Below the pieces are notes generated by a model. It was not told the origin of the DNA and ran no database searches. It saw only the letters and a list, made by a program, of their open reading frames with translations. Both the position numbers and the translations under genes were made by a program. From NCBI GenBank assembly GCA_947589395.1, contig CANQAA010000003.1, positions 1-44,986 on the forward strand: DNA of 44,986 bases. The letters run 5' to 3'. Numbering within the stretch: position 1 is the first letter of the stretch; every line of letters starts with the position of its first letter. Shown here one piece after another: positions 24,323 to 35,700 of the stretch. The stretch is from an uncultured Clostridia bacterium. Its GTDB lineage: Bacteria > Bacillota > Clostridia > Christensenellales > CAG-917.

Positions 24323-24654
24323 TTTTCCTCTTTGTCAACGAATATATCTGCGCCGATCGCCTTTTCTATATTCTCTTTTATCAATTTCATTCCAAGTCCC
24401 GTGCCGCCGTCCGCTGCGGGAATGGGCACTATCACGGGATAGGGACGGGAGCGATATCTCTTTATATACGCGTCCGCCCAAAGCGCCACCTGCTCGGTGA
24501 CGAAAATGACCGAATACGTCCTCGCAAGCGCGTGCACGGTGTTTGCCGCCTCGACCTCGTCGCTCACGGCGTATACGTCCACTCCGACCGCCTTGAAAGC
24601 AAGCACGGAATCTTTATCCCCGACGACGGCGATCAACCCTTCACGCATAGACAT
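24319..24654 (-). CDS. ntpG: V-type ATPase subunit F
   Basis: The 111-residue protein has the Rossmann-like fold of the small central-stalk subunit ([41 protein letters not shown]). Subunit F binds subunit D and tunes rotation. It overlaps ntpC by 14 bases and ntpA by four. The gene is called ntpG in the Enterococcus hirae scheme. A start at Met3 (24648) is possible. Confidence 0.93.
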   Translation of the reverse strand: MSMREGLIAVVGDKDSVLAFKAVGVDVYAVSDEVEAANTVHALARTYSVIFVTEQVALWADAYIKRYRSRPYPVIVPIPAADGGTGLGMKLIKENIEKAIGADIFVDKEEK

Positions 24655-25594
24655 CTCTCAACCTTTCCCTTATAAGTTCGCTCTCGACGCCGTTTTTCAC
24701 GCCCGCCACGATGACCTTTGCAACTTTCAGCTCCGCCACCTTCGACATATAATACGCGACGATGGGCGCGACCTCGAAGAGCTCGTTTTTCATGCCCTTC
24801 CAATAGGCGAAAAGCGCGTTGTCGCAAGCTGTCTCAAAAGCGGCTATATTGCCCGAATCGAGGGTTTTTAGCGCCTCTTCTTCAAGTTCAAACCCCTTTA
24901 TGCGCTCTTTGAGCTTTTCGTCGCTCTCGCCGTACGCGTCGTCGAGTTTGAGCCTTCCGCCCTCGATATAGCCCTCGTGATAAAAGTTCGCCGAAAGAGC
25001 GAGCCTTTTGCATCTCAAAAACGAATCGAGGTTGACAAAGTCGACGTTTCTCACGAGATACTCCCTCATCAACTTGTCTTTTTTCTTCAGCCTCGAAAAG
25101 CAGTACGCATACATCGCCTTGTCCATGAGCGAGTCGATAAGATGCGGACTGCACTTGCCATCTTCGGCATTCTTTCTCAAAAATTTTATGGGATCTCCAA
25201 AGCCGCTCAGCACTTTATCCGGCTCGTCGGACTCTATCGCGCAAACGAGCTCGTCCGCCTTGAATATCCCCTCGACGGCGATCTCGGGATAGGGCTTTGA
25301 AGAGAGCTTCGCCTTCAAAAGTTTTTTGATGTTCACGAGGTCGAACTTCAGCAAAATGAGCGCGTCGAGCGCGCCGCCCACGTTGAACTCGTCCAAAAAC
25401 TCCCGCTGCTTTTTTTCCTCCGTCACGAACATCTTCTCAAACCCTTCTTCCAAAGAAAAGCCCATATCGGCAAGCGCATGCTCGAGCGCGTCGAGGTTTT
25501 TGCACTCCAAAAGCCTCTGCGCGGACTGAGCAGACATTAGCTTTGCCTCCATAGACTTGATTCTTGCATTGTTGAAGACGAACTCTGACGACAT
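24641..25594 (-). CDS. ntpC: V-type ATPase subunit C (funnel/d-type)
   Basis: The 317-residue protein is nearly all helical and matches the C/d subunit family, a three-part funnel that connects the central stalk to the c-ring. The opening FVFNNARIKSMEAKLMS and the EYLVRNVDFVNLDSFLRCKRL stretch are recognisable. It begins at the first base of the ntpE stop codon, so coupling is likely. Confidence 0.92.
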   Translation of the reverse strand: MSSEFVFNNARIKSMEAKLMSAQSAQRLLECKNLDALEHALADMGFSLEEGFEKMFVTEEKKQREFLDEFNVGGALDALILLKFDLVNIKKLLKAKLSSKPYPEIAVEGIFKADELVCAIESDEPDKVLSGFGDPIKFLRKNAEDGKCSPHLIDSLMDKAMYAYCFSRLKKKDKLMREYLVRNVDFVNLDSFLRCKRLALSANFYHEGYIEGGRLKLDDAYGESDEKLKERIKGFELEEEALKTLDSGNIAAFETACDNALFAYWKGMKNELFEVAPIVAYYMSKVAELKVAKVIVAGVKNGVESELIRERLRDVYA

Positions 25595-26169
25595 CAGGCA
25601 AAAATTTCTCCCGCGATTTTTGTTTCGTACTCTTCTTTCAAGAGTTGCACCTCGACCTCGAAGGTGAGGTTTTTGTCGACTCCTCCGCCTCTTAGGATCA
25701 TTCCGCCCAAAAAGCTTTCCGCGTCCTCGCAGAGAGTCACTTTCACTCCCCTCTTTGCCGTCGCCCTGTCGACGGCGGCCTTTGTGAGAAGCGCCTTGCC
25801 CCTCTCGTTCAGCACAATTACGTCGCCGTCTTCGGCAAACTTGAGCATGCCGAGCAACAGCTTTTTCATTTGCGCGTCGGGAAGTTGCGTGAGCTTTTCA
25901 AGCGTTCTTGCAAAAATGGAGTCCAAAATTTCCTGCTTCTTTTTCAAAAGCAGTTTTCTTGCGTCAAGTTCCGCTACGGTCTTCGAGCGCGAAAGGATAT
26001 CCTCACTCTCAAGCGCGATCTCCGCTTGGGAGCGATAAAGGATATCTTTGCACTGCTCGGCGGCTTCGGATATGAGCCGCTCCGCTTCCCGATTCTGCTC
26101 CTCGAGGAAGCTGTCCGCCTTGAGCTTGGCGTCGTCAACGATCTTGTCGATTATGGCTTGTTTACTCAT
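25594..26169 (-). CDS. ntpE: V-type ATPase subunit E (peripheral stalk)
   Basis: The 191-residue protein has a long N-terminal coiled coil (residues ~1-85, rich in Glu, Ala and Lys). A globular head-binding domain follows, with the conserved GGMILRGGGVDKNLTFEVEV block. Subunit E pairs with the small stalk subunit (ntpF) to hold the head against rotation. It lies two bases downstream of ntpK. Confidence 0.93.
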   Translation of the reverse strand: MSKQAIIDKIVDDAKLKADSFLEEQNREAERLISEAAEQCKDILYRSQAEIALESEDILSRSKTVAELDARKLLLKKKQEILDSIFARTLEKLTQLPDAQMKKLLLGMLKFAEDGDVIVLNERGKALLTKAAVDRATAKRGVKVTLCEDAESFLGGMILRGGGVDKNLTFEVEVQLLKEEYETKIAGEIFA

Positions 26170-26171
26170 AA

Positions 26172-26660
<489 letters not shown>

Positions 26661-26667
26661 TTACCTC

Positions 26668-28722
26668 CTAACTGAGATATGTATATTTTGTTTTCGTTCC
26701 GTAGGGCATGAACATGTGTCCGCCGCCCTCGTAAAACTTTCCGTAAAATTCGATGTATTGCAACCTGCAATTGTGCACATACGCGCCAAGCGTGGATATG
26801 GCTATGTTGAAGACGTGCCCCACGATGAATATCGGAACGCAAATCACATACCCTATCGCCGTGAACGCGCCGCCCGCAGGCAACAAGCCTATGACCACTT
26901 GGCAGATCTGATTCACGACGAGCGCAACGACGCTGCCGGACAGTCCCAACCCGAACAGTCTCGCGTACGAGAGGATGTCGGAGAGTATGTTCATGCCGTC
27001 GTACAGCTTTCCGAATCCGCCGAAAAATCCCATTATCTTTTTTGCGCCCTTCTTGCCGCGCATGTTGGATATCGGGATCAAAATCGCGCCCACCGCAGCG
27101 ATCGCAATGCCCAAAAACTTCACCCATGTCGCTTTTTTGAGGAAAATGAGCCCGATCGCAAGGATGATTATACCGGCAAAGACGAGATACCAAGTGCCAA
27201 CTTCGCTCAAGGCGTCAAGCACTCTCTTCTTTCTTATCAAGTTGATCGCGTTGAGCAACATTCCGACCACTATGTGCACGAAGCCTATGCCAAACGAGAT
27301 GCCGAGCAAGATGAGAGGTCCGTTGCCCTCGAGGGGATTGATGAGCCTTATCGCGCTCAAAACGCCGTCAAGGTGCAGCCACTTCATTATGTTGCCGTCA
27401 AATTGCAAGCCGAACCAGCCGCCGAATATCGCGCCCCAGATGACCGTGCTCAGCCCTCCCATCGCGATGACGAGAAGAAGTCTGCCCTTGCCCGGCACGG
27501 GTTTTTTGATTTTGTACAGGATCAACCCGCCGAGCGCCAGAAGTATGCCGTACGCGGCGTCCGCGATCATCATGCCGAACATCAAAAAGTAGAAGAACGA
27601 CATCACGGGGTTGGGGTCGAGGTCCACGCCGTACTTTGGCACGCTATAAAGATTTGTGACGTCCTGATACGGCTCGACGATCTTGCTGTTTTTGACAAGA
27701 CTCGGCACTATCTCGCCCTCTTTCGGTTCTTCGAACTCATAGACGAGATGTTCGGACACTCCGTCGAGCGTCTCCTTGAGCTTGTCCTCGAAGTCCTTTG
27801 GATACCACGCCTCCATAACGAAAGCCAGGTCCGTCGTCGCAAACTTGTCCGTTGACGAAAGCGCGTCAAGCTCTATCATATAGTAGTCGTAAAGGAGTTT
27901 GAGATCGCGAATGAGCGGTTGCTTGACGAGCGCGCGGGTGAGGAGCTGTTCGTATTCGAAGTCGAGTTTTTTGAGCTCGCAAAAAAGCCTCTCTTCCTCC
28001 TGCTTGGGGGTGAGGTTTGAAACAATATTTATCCTTGTCGCGTCAAAGCCCTGCAACGCGCTCAAAACGTCCGCCGCCGCGTCCTTGTGCGCAACGAGCA
28101 CGAATGCTTGAATGCTTCCGGACTCTTTGAGAACATACTCGGATAGCTCGCATCCGTCGAGATATGCCTTCATCTCGGCGCTCCTGTTTGATGGAACGCT
28201 GCCGATGACCGTGACGGTCTTGACTGTGTCCGAATAGAAAGAATACGGCTCTCTCAAAAAGCCGTAGAGGTCGTGAAGCTCCCTTTGCGCTTTGATATTT
28301 TGTTTTTCCTTTTCAATTTCCTTGAAGCGGCGGTCGATGTCCTCGAGATCCGCCACGTTCGCCATGAGCTCGACCTCTTTTGTGGAGATCAAAGAGAAGT
28401 CGTCGAATGACATTCTGTTGATCTGTCCGAGAGCCTCGCCCTTCAGCGGCGTATAGATGTAGGGATGCTCCGTCTTTTCGGTGCGTTTGGCGCGAATTTG
28501 CGCCTTTGACGCGACGTCCTTCAAAAATGAAAATGCAAAACGTATGCGAGAAAGCTCGAGGTTGATGTGCTCAACGTCCCGAGTGTGGTCGAGCCGCGCG
28601 GTGTTTTCTATCTCCCGCGTCCTTGCTATCTCGACGTTTTTTGTTTTGAGCAGTGCGTCGAACAGTTTTTGCCGCACACTGCGGTGCCCGATCAGCACCA
28701 GTTTTTTCATTTCGGCGATCAT
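26668..28722 (-). CDS. ntpI: V-type ATPase subunit I (a-type stator)
   Basis: The 684-residue protein has an N-terminal cytoplasmic half with coiled coils (residues ~1-340) and a C-terminal half with about seven or eight membrane helices. The entry motif DLDPNPVMSFFYFLMFGMMIADAAYG is typical. SYARLFGLGLSG contains the conserved arginine that faces the c-ring and separates the two half-channels. Length is normal for the family. It lies three bases after the stalk subunit and ten before ntpK. Confidence 0.96.
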   Translation of the reverse strand: MIAEMKKLVLIGHRSVRQKLFDALLKTKNVEIARTREIENTARLDHTRDVEHINLELSRIRFAFSFLKDVASKAQIRAKRTEKTEHPYIYTPLKGEALGQINRMSFDDFSLISTKEVELMANVADLEDIDRRFKEIEKEKQNIKAQRELHDLYGFLREPYSFYSDTVKTVTVIGSVPSNRSAEMKAYLDGCELSEYVLKESGSIQAFVLVAHKDAAADVLSALQGFDATRINIVSNLTPKQEEERLFCELKKLDFEYEQLLTRALVKQPLIRDLKLLYDYYMIELDALSSTDKFATTDLAFVMEAWYPKDFEDKLKETLDGVSEHLVYEFEEPKEGEIVPSLVKNSKIVEPYQDVTNLYSVPKYGVDLDPNPVMSFFYFLMFGMMIADAAYGILLALGGLILYKIKKPVPGKGRLLLVIAMGGLSTVIWGAIFGGWFGLQFDGNIMKWLHLDGVLSAIRLINPLEGNGPLILLGISFGIGFVHIVVGMLLNAINLIRKKRVLDALSEVGTWYLVFAGIIILAIGLIFLKKATWVKFLGIAIAAVGAILIPISNMRGKKGAKKIMGFFGGFGKLYDGMNILSDILSYARLFGLGLSGSVVALVVNQICQVVIGLLPAGGAFTAIGYVICVPIFIVGHVFNIAISTLGAYVHNCRLQYIEFYGKFYEGGGHMFMPYGTKTKYTYLS

Positions 28723-28725
28723 ATG

Positions 28726-29055
28726 TCAGCTATACTTTTCCAACAAAATTTCCACGAGTTTGTCTGCCGTCTCCTCTATCACGGAGTTTTTTTGTTCCGC
28801 GAGTTCGCTTGCCGCCTCCTCGCCCTTTTTGAGTATGACTTTTCTTCTTTCCGCCGCAAGGTCGTTTGCGTCTTTGAGCGCCTTTTTTCTGTCCGCTTTG
28901 ACGGATTCCTTTGTGAGGGCGAGCTGCCTTTGCGCTTCGGCTTCGGCGGACAAGACGGCGTTTTTGCCGTCCTGATACGCTTGCTTTTCAAGGTCGTCGG
29001 CAAGTTTTTCCGCTTCCCTTATATCCTTCAAAACGTCCTCAATCATGTTTTCCAT
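28726..29055 (-). CDS. ntpF: V-type ATPase small peripheral-stalk subunit (G/H type)
   Basis: The 109-residue protein is one continuous coiled coil rich in Ala, Glu and Lys. It fits the small stalk subunit that pairs with subunit E, and its place before ntpI is the usual one. GAGG at the right spacing supports the ATG at 29055, which makes the gene overlap the end of rpiB by 17 bases; Met4 is an alternative. Coiled coils alone are weak evidence, so the name rests mostly on position. Confidence 0.85.
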   Translation of the reverse strand: MENMIEDVLKDIREAEKLADDLEKQAYQDGKNAVLSAEAEAQRQLALTKESVKADRKKALKDANDLAAERRKVILKKGEEAASELAEQKNSVIEETADKLVEILLEKYS

Positions 29056-29497
29056 ACATAGCCTCGATGTCGCTTATCTGATCTATGCGGCGCTGATGCC
29101 TGCCGCCCTCGAACTGCGCGTTATACCATATTTTCACAAGCTCTTTTGCATATTCGGGCGTTATCACCCTGCCGCCCAAAGCGATCATATTGGCGTCGTT
29201 GTGCCGCTTTGTCATCTCTGCCATAAATTCGTTTGTGACGACGGCGCATCTGACGCCCGGCACTTTGTTCGCGGCAATGGAAATGCCGATGCCCGTGCCG
29301 CACATCACCACGCCCAGATCGCACTGTCCGCTTGCGACAGCCTGAGCCGCTTTCAAACCGTATTCGGGATAATCCACCGAAACCTCCGCCCCGAAGCAAC
29401 CGAGATCGACCACTTCCGCGCCGAGTTCTTTCAATGCGGCTTCGACCGCTTCCTTCAAAACGTAACCGCCGTGATCGGCGCCTACAGCGACTTTCAT
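29039..29497 (-). CDS. rpiB: Ribose-5-phosphate isomerase B
   Basis: The 152-residue protein has the RpiB/LacAB fold and full active site: Asp8-His9 in GADHGG, Cys66 in MCGTGIG (the proton-moving residue), His99-Asn100 in KRHND, and the phosphate-binding arginines in GGRHQRRIDQI. It interconverts ribose 5-phosphate and ribulose 5-phosphate in the pentose phosphate pathway. The start at 29497 is preferred over an upstream one because GGAGGGGG precedes it. It leads the V-type ATPase operon and overlaps the next gene, so it is cotranscribed with the ATPase, an unusual partner. Its promoter serves the whole operon. Confidence 0.95.
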   Translation of the reverse strand: MKVAVGADHGGYVLKEAVEAALKELGAEVVDLGCFGAEVSVDYPEYGLKAAQAVASGQCDLGVVMCGTGIGISIAANKVPGVRCAVVTNEFMAEMTKRHNDANMIALGGRVITPEYAKELVKIWYNAQFEGGRHQRRIDQISDIEAMYGKHD

Positions 29498-29518
29498 ACC
29501 CCCTCCGATATCCTTAAT

Positions 29519-29547
29519 ATTATACACCCATACTTTTAATTAAGCAA
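29519..29547 (-). promoter_or_regulatory. Promoter of the rpiB-V-ATPase-FNT operon
   Basis: On the minus strand, TTGCTT (29542-29547), 17 bases and a perfect TATAAT (29519-29524) precede rpiB. No other promoter is obvious in the eleven-gene run. Confidence 0.7.
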
Positions 29548-29649
29548 CACATTTTTTTGCAGCCCTATATAACATTAGAATACAGTATATAAATATATGA
29601 TATAACAATATAAAACGGACTGAAGAACACATATTTTAAGACAAAAATC

Positions 29650-29675
29650 AAGCGCGGCAAAGTATTGCCGCGCTT
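29650..29675 (-). terminator. Terminator of the giant surface-protein gene
   Basis: A perfect 11-bp stem AAGCGCGGCAA (29650-29660) with TTGCCGCGCTT (29665-29675) has a four-base loop. On the minus strand it is followed by GATTTTTGTC. Confidence 0.85.
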
Positions 29676-29707
29676 GGATCGGAGTTGCATTTTGCATGTG
29701 AATTTTG

Positions 29708-32700
29708 TCACCTGTATTTCTTTTTGTCGAGGCGCCCGAGTTTGGACTTTCTCGCGATGAAGGCGACGAGCACTCCGAGCACAAACACGATGATCAAGCT
29801 GCCCGCGCCGATGATCAGATAGTTCAACCAGTTCGGGAGCGTGGGCTGTTCGACGTTGACGAACACGAGCGCGCCGAGATAATCCGTCTCATACACGATG
29901 CGTCCTTCCTCAAGATCGTACTCCAACTTTTCAAGGCCGCCTTCTGAGGTCTGCTTGTAGACCACAGTGCCGCTCATATCCTCTTTCACGCTCGAAGGCA
30001 ACGCCACGCTGAGTTTGAGCTTGACGCCCGTCGTGTTGACGATCTTTGCGTCGTAGTAGAGCGCGATCTGCAAGATGGAACTGACTCTGGCGTACTCATG
30101 GATCTTTGGCATATACGCCGCGATCGCGTTGTACACCGCACTGTCGTTCGCCGTGCCCTCTTGGGTGACGCTGTGCACGATGATCCTGTTGGCGATGAGC
30201 CTGGAGTCGTCCATGACCTCGACAGTCGCTCCGACCGCCACGTCGCCGTTTTTGTCCACGTTGTCATCGCCTGAGATGTCCAGCTTCTTTGCGAACAGCT
30301 CGAGCACGCCGGACTCGCCCGTCAACCTGTAGTTGCCCTGAATGTCGTCGGGCAAGGTCACTCTGAAGGTGTATCTGCCGGGCGCGTTGACGACCGTGCC
30401 GTCCTCCTGTTCGCGCATGAACTTCACGCTGAAGTCCGTCTTTTGGAGCTTGCCGTAGTTTTTGATGTTCAAATCGGGCTGATTGAAGGTGAAGTCGACG
30501 GTATATTCCTTGTCTTCGTAATATGTGCCGACAAACCTCTTGACAGCGCCTGAGTTCGCGTCCTCTTCGAGCTCCGAGCCGCCCGTGATGGAAATTTCGA
30601 CCACCGACGGCAACACGCTGTAGTCCGCGCTGACATAATACGCTCTGCCTTCGCTCTCGGTGATGAAGTTGCGCGCGAGCATATTTTCGCCGCCCTCGAT
30701 ATAGGAGAACTTGTCGCTGTTGATTGAAATCTCGACCCTGTACGTTCCCACATTCGCTTCCTTGAAGGCTTGCTCCGTGAGACGGCTCTCGCCTTGATAG
30801 AAGTTGACGTCGAACATCTCCGCCGTGATATTTGCGGCAAGAGGAATGTCGCTTCTCCAGGACACGAGGTCTGCCACGTCATACGCCTGTTCGAGCCCGT
30901 ACGAGCTGCTGACGGGAAGCGCCGAAAGCCGGATGTCCGCCTTTTCGACGATGAATGTGACGATCGCGTTGCCGTACCACACGACCTCTTTGCCCTCGTC
31001 GCCGTCGTCTATTTTGATCTTTCTTGTGAGCTTGACGGTGCCCGCGTTGCTGCCAACGTTGACGGTGTCAAACGCGACGTCCTCTTCACTCACGAGCCCG
31101 ATTTGATCGCCCTCGATATAGCCCATGATCGCGCTCGCAAGCTGATCTTGACCGTTATATGTGAATGTATACTCCGTGTTTGGCACGGACACGCCGAGCG
31201 TGCTCGGATCGGGCAAGGTCAGATTGAGCGTCGCTGTGGGGACCGTCTCATAATCCACGTTGTTGCCGAAATACGCTTCGCACTTATACTTGAGATAATA
31301 TTTTCCGTCTTCAAACTCAATGCCGCTGTCAAAGAAGGTGAACTCGTCGCCGAAGATGGTCGAGTCGCCCTCATATTCGTTTTCGCCGATGTGGAAGTAA
31401 TAGTTGATTATCTTATCCCTGTAGGCGTCAAGTCCGCCCGCGACGGAAGGCAGCCTCAACCTTGCAACGTACGCGCAATTTTCATCGAGTTCGGACGTGA
31501 GCTTGGGATATGCGCCGACGGATGTTATCTCGCCGCTCGCGCTGTTGAAGATCACCCACTCCACAACGGGGCTGTAGTCCACGCCGTCGATGATGAACAC
31601 GTTTGAGATGTTGTCCCACGAGGCGAGCGGCGTCAAGTTGCCGTTGCGGTCGTAGAACACGATGTTGTATGCGGGTCTCCAAGTTGCGCCGTAGCTCGCT
31701 TGATACTCCGTCTTTGAGACGACGTCGATCGAAACGTACAAGTGTCTCCTCTCGACGGTGAGCGAGCCCTCGTTGACGTAGGCGAACGTGAAGAATTGAC
31801 TCTCGCCGCCGTTGAGCACAAAATGTTCGTTGTCAACGACAGTGCCCGCGTTTGGCCTTGCCGTATCAAACGTTGCGGTCGCGTACGGCAGGCTCATTAT
31901 CGCGCCCTCGAGACGGATATATTCTCCGCTTTCGCTGTCCACTCTCTCGCCGCTTTCTCCGAAATTAAATCTGAATGCGTTGAGGCGCTCGTAGGAACTC
32001 TCCTTGCCGGTAAATTTATCGTCCGTCTTATAGCCCATTGCCTCGCAGAAGTCCTCATACTTCATATAGAAGTACATCTCGCCGCCGTTGCTGAACAGCG
32101 TGACTTCTTTGTCGCCGAGCTTATACGCTATCGTATAGTTGCTCTCGGCGATCCTGTTGTTGTCATAAAGCAACGTGCCGTACTCTATGCTGCCGTCCTG
32201 CAAGATCGCGCTGAGGTGCAGTTTTGAGATCGATCCTTGATAGGAAGCGCTCAGCCTCGAGCCCGCTTCGATGACCTTGTAGTTTGCGGACTCGTCCTCG
32301 CCTGTCTCCTGATTGCCGAAGATCTCATCGATGTTGAACGTGACAGCCGAAGCGTCCGTACCCGCGCTGTTGAAGCTTGCGACGATCGACTTGATCTTGA
32401 CCTTGCCAAAGTCGCACTCGACCAATCCCTTGATCGCGTCGTCACTGAAGAAGTAGTCCTTATATCTTTCGCCAAAGAACAGATCCGTGCCGTCGTAGAC
32501 CTTGTGGAAGGGCGCGGGATTGATGATGTGAAGTTTGTTTGCGTCAAGATAAACTTCCTTTTGCTCTATCTTGCCGCTCTCAAACGCGAGATACGTCACC
32601 GTGCTTGAAAGCGTCCCTTCGCCTCCGTCGCCAAGATACACAGTGCCGCCGCCGTAGCTGTACGCGCTGATTATCTTGTTCGCGTTGTCTTTATTATATT

Positions 32701-35700
32701 CACTATAGTAGTTGCCGACGATGGGAAGCGGATAATAGTAGACTATGCTCTGCCCGCTCGCCAAGCCCATTTCGGGAGCAGTGCCGGAAACAGTTCCTTG
32801 CGGATTGACATAGCTGCCATTCTGAACAGCCTCCTCTTCCTCTTTGGTCGGGAATCTATAGTACGCTCTGAGGAGCACCTCGCCGCTTGCAGAGACGATC
32901 TCGAACATGTCGGGAGCGACTTCCCTCTTTTCGCTTATCACGACGAGCTCATAGTCCATATCGCCCGTGCGGTTGTTGCGAAGCGTCGGGTCGATGACCG
33001 CGCCGCGTTTTGCGATTATGTTGCCTTCCGCGTCAAATTGCACGTTCTTGTCCGTGAAGTACGCGCCGCCTCTTGCCCACAGCGAATATTTCGCCTGATC
33101 TCCCGCGATGAAGTGAGCGGAGTTGAACTCATAGCTCACCGCCGACGGGTCGATGTTGGGCGTGCTGTCGTAGACCTTGTCCTGCACGACGACTGTTGCG
33201 CTGACGGGGCGTTGCTTGATCGTGCCCGTCTTTTCGCGGCTGTAGGTCAACGGCTCGTAGTTTTTGAGCATGATCTCGCCTGCCGCCGCGTCCTCGCCCG
33301 TGTAGTTGAGTTTGGGCATTTCGGTGAAGCGGATGGGGATGTTCGTGCCTGCGTTTGCGTACACGAAGTTTGCCGCCGCCATGATGGACAGATACGGTCT
33401 ATCCTTGTCCGCGACGAAGAACCTGTTCTCCTCGTCGAGGTCGTTTTCGGGGATGATGACCGTTATATCCACGCTCGTCGTGCCGTCGTAGACCTTGTCC
33501 GGGATGATGATGGACTCCTCGAGCACCTGGAAGGCGCGCCTTGTCAAGGTCATGACGCCCTCGAGCTCGAAGTCCGCGATCGGCTCTTCTCCAAACGTTT
33601 CGTTTTCTATCTCTTGATACTCGCCGTCCGCAAATCTCACGCCGTCGAGGGTGTAGTTTTTGAGATAACCGTTTTCATCTTTTATGCTCATGCCCTTGAA
33701 GATGACGTTGTGCTCCGCAACCGCCTCGCCGTCAAACATGACGTTGGGGTTTATCTCGCCCTTGTCGGAGAGGAAGATTCCGCCGTCGTCTGCAAAGGAA
33801 ACGACGAGTTTTTTAAGCTCCGCCCTCAACTCGGTGAAATCGTTTTCCGAGTCGTCTATCAGTCCGTGCTCGTGGCCCGCGAGCGTGAGGGTGAAAGACT
33901 TGCGGTCTGCAACTTTGACGTCGTACAAGACGTTGCCCTGCTCGTCCTTTTGGATCGCGCCGTCAACGCGCTTGGGAGTGAAGTAATAGATCGGCTCGCC
34001 GTTTTCGTCAAGAAGCGTGACGTACGTTAGACCGTCGTACATCCTGTTCTCAAAGCGTCCCAATATGCGGAGTTTTGCCTTTGAGATGACGACGTCGAAG
34101 AAGAGGCTGTCATCGCCCTCGTTCTTTATGTCGCTTCCGTCTTTTTGGACATACGCCGAGAACACTCTGCAGATGGAGTCCATGTCGAACTCAAAGTCGC
34201 TCGCGTTTGCGCCGACGGCCTCGACCTTGTCGATGACGACCATCCATGTGCCCGCGTCTTGGGTGTGCTCGCCCTTCTCGTCGACGGGGTGACCCGTGAC
34301 CCTGATCCTTCTTGCCGCGTTCGCGAAGTCGGGAAGTTTGGCGTTGAAGGTCGGCACGACGTTGATGCCGTCTTTGGCGTTGTACTCGCGATCTTCCGCG
34401 TCCATCTTGTCAAAGTAGCTCGCGTCGACCATGAGCGGCGTTATCTGCGCGGACATATTTGTGAAGATGACGTTGATGTACTCGCCCTTGTCGTCCGTTG
34501 TGCCCGTCCTGTAGGCTATGCCGCTGTCAGGGATGAGTCTTGAGCCAAAGTGCGTCGCGTTTTCGACGTAGAAGCGGAGGGTGAAGCCGATGTGGTAGTT
34601 GCCGAGTGCGTGCACGTCGGAGTATGCCGGGACGCCCACGTTATGCGCGACTTCCGCGCTTCCCACGAGATACACTTCGCCTATCCCGCCTTCCTTGTTG
34701 AACTCGTTGTAAAGCACGGCGTTGCTGCCGCTCTCCTCCTCGCGCAGGTAGGTGAACGTGATGTTGCCAATATACAGCAATCCGTTGTTGTCGTAAACCT
34801 TTGTTATTGTGAAGTCGCTCTGTTTCAACACGATGTTGACGCCGGTGATGACGATCGCCTCCGTGTTGTCCCCGTTTTTCATATAGAAGATGATCGCGAT
34901 GATGTCGTCGTTTTCGGCAAACTTGAGCGAAGGTTGCTTTTCGCCCGCCTCGCCGTTTTTGAGCGTTGCGTTGAACGAGACCTCGCCCGCCGCGTTGGGG
35001 TTGACGATCTCAAAGAGCTCGTAGTTCATCACTCTTGCGCCATTGAGGCGGATATTCGAGATGATGATGCCGACGTTTGTGTCCTCGTGAGCGACGCCCG
35101 CTTGGTCGTACACCGCGTCAAAGACGAGTGTGATCGCGTCGTTGTTGAGGATGTCGCCGTCATCAAAGATATACGTCACGGGGTTGGGGATGACGGCGTC
35201 GCCGTTGTACATCTTGCCCGCGCCCCTGAAGTTGTTGAGGGTGATGGTGAGCTGCTTTTGTTTGATCTGCAAGCGCGTGGTCTTGCCCTCGTCCGCCGTG
35301 ACGGAGAGGTTGGAGTCGTTCGAGCGGATGCCGTTGTTGTACAGCGCGTAATAATAGTCGTCCGAGACTACCTCGCCGCCCTCGAGCTTGAACGCGACGC
35401 CCATATCGTCAGACGCGTTGTCGAATTGGCTGCTGCCCGACCTATAGCCGTCGCCCGCCACGTTGTAAAGCGCGCGGACGTAGCTGCCCGTGATCTTGCT
35501 CTTCAGAGTCGCGTAGCCCATATCCGCGAGAGTGCTACCCTCGTTGAACTCCTCGCCGTTGACCTCGTAGATCTCAAAGTTAATGCCGTAGGCGCTTTCC
35601 TGCTCGCCGTAGGTCTTGAAGTTTTGCGAAAGTGTAGCTCTCACTTTGACCGCCGCCGGGTTGTAGGTCACGGGGACTGCCACGACGTTGACCGTGACGG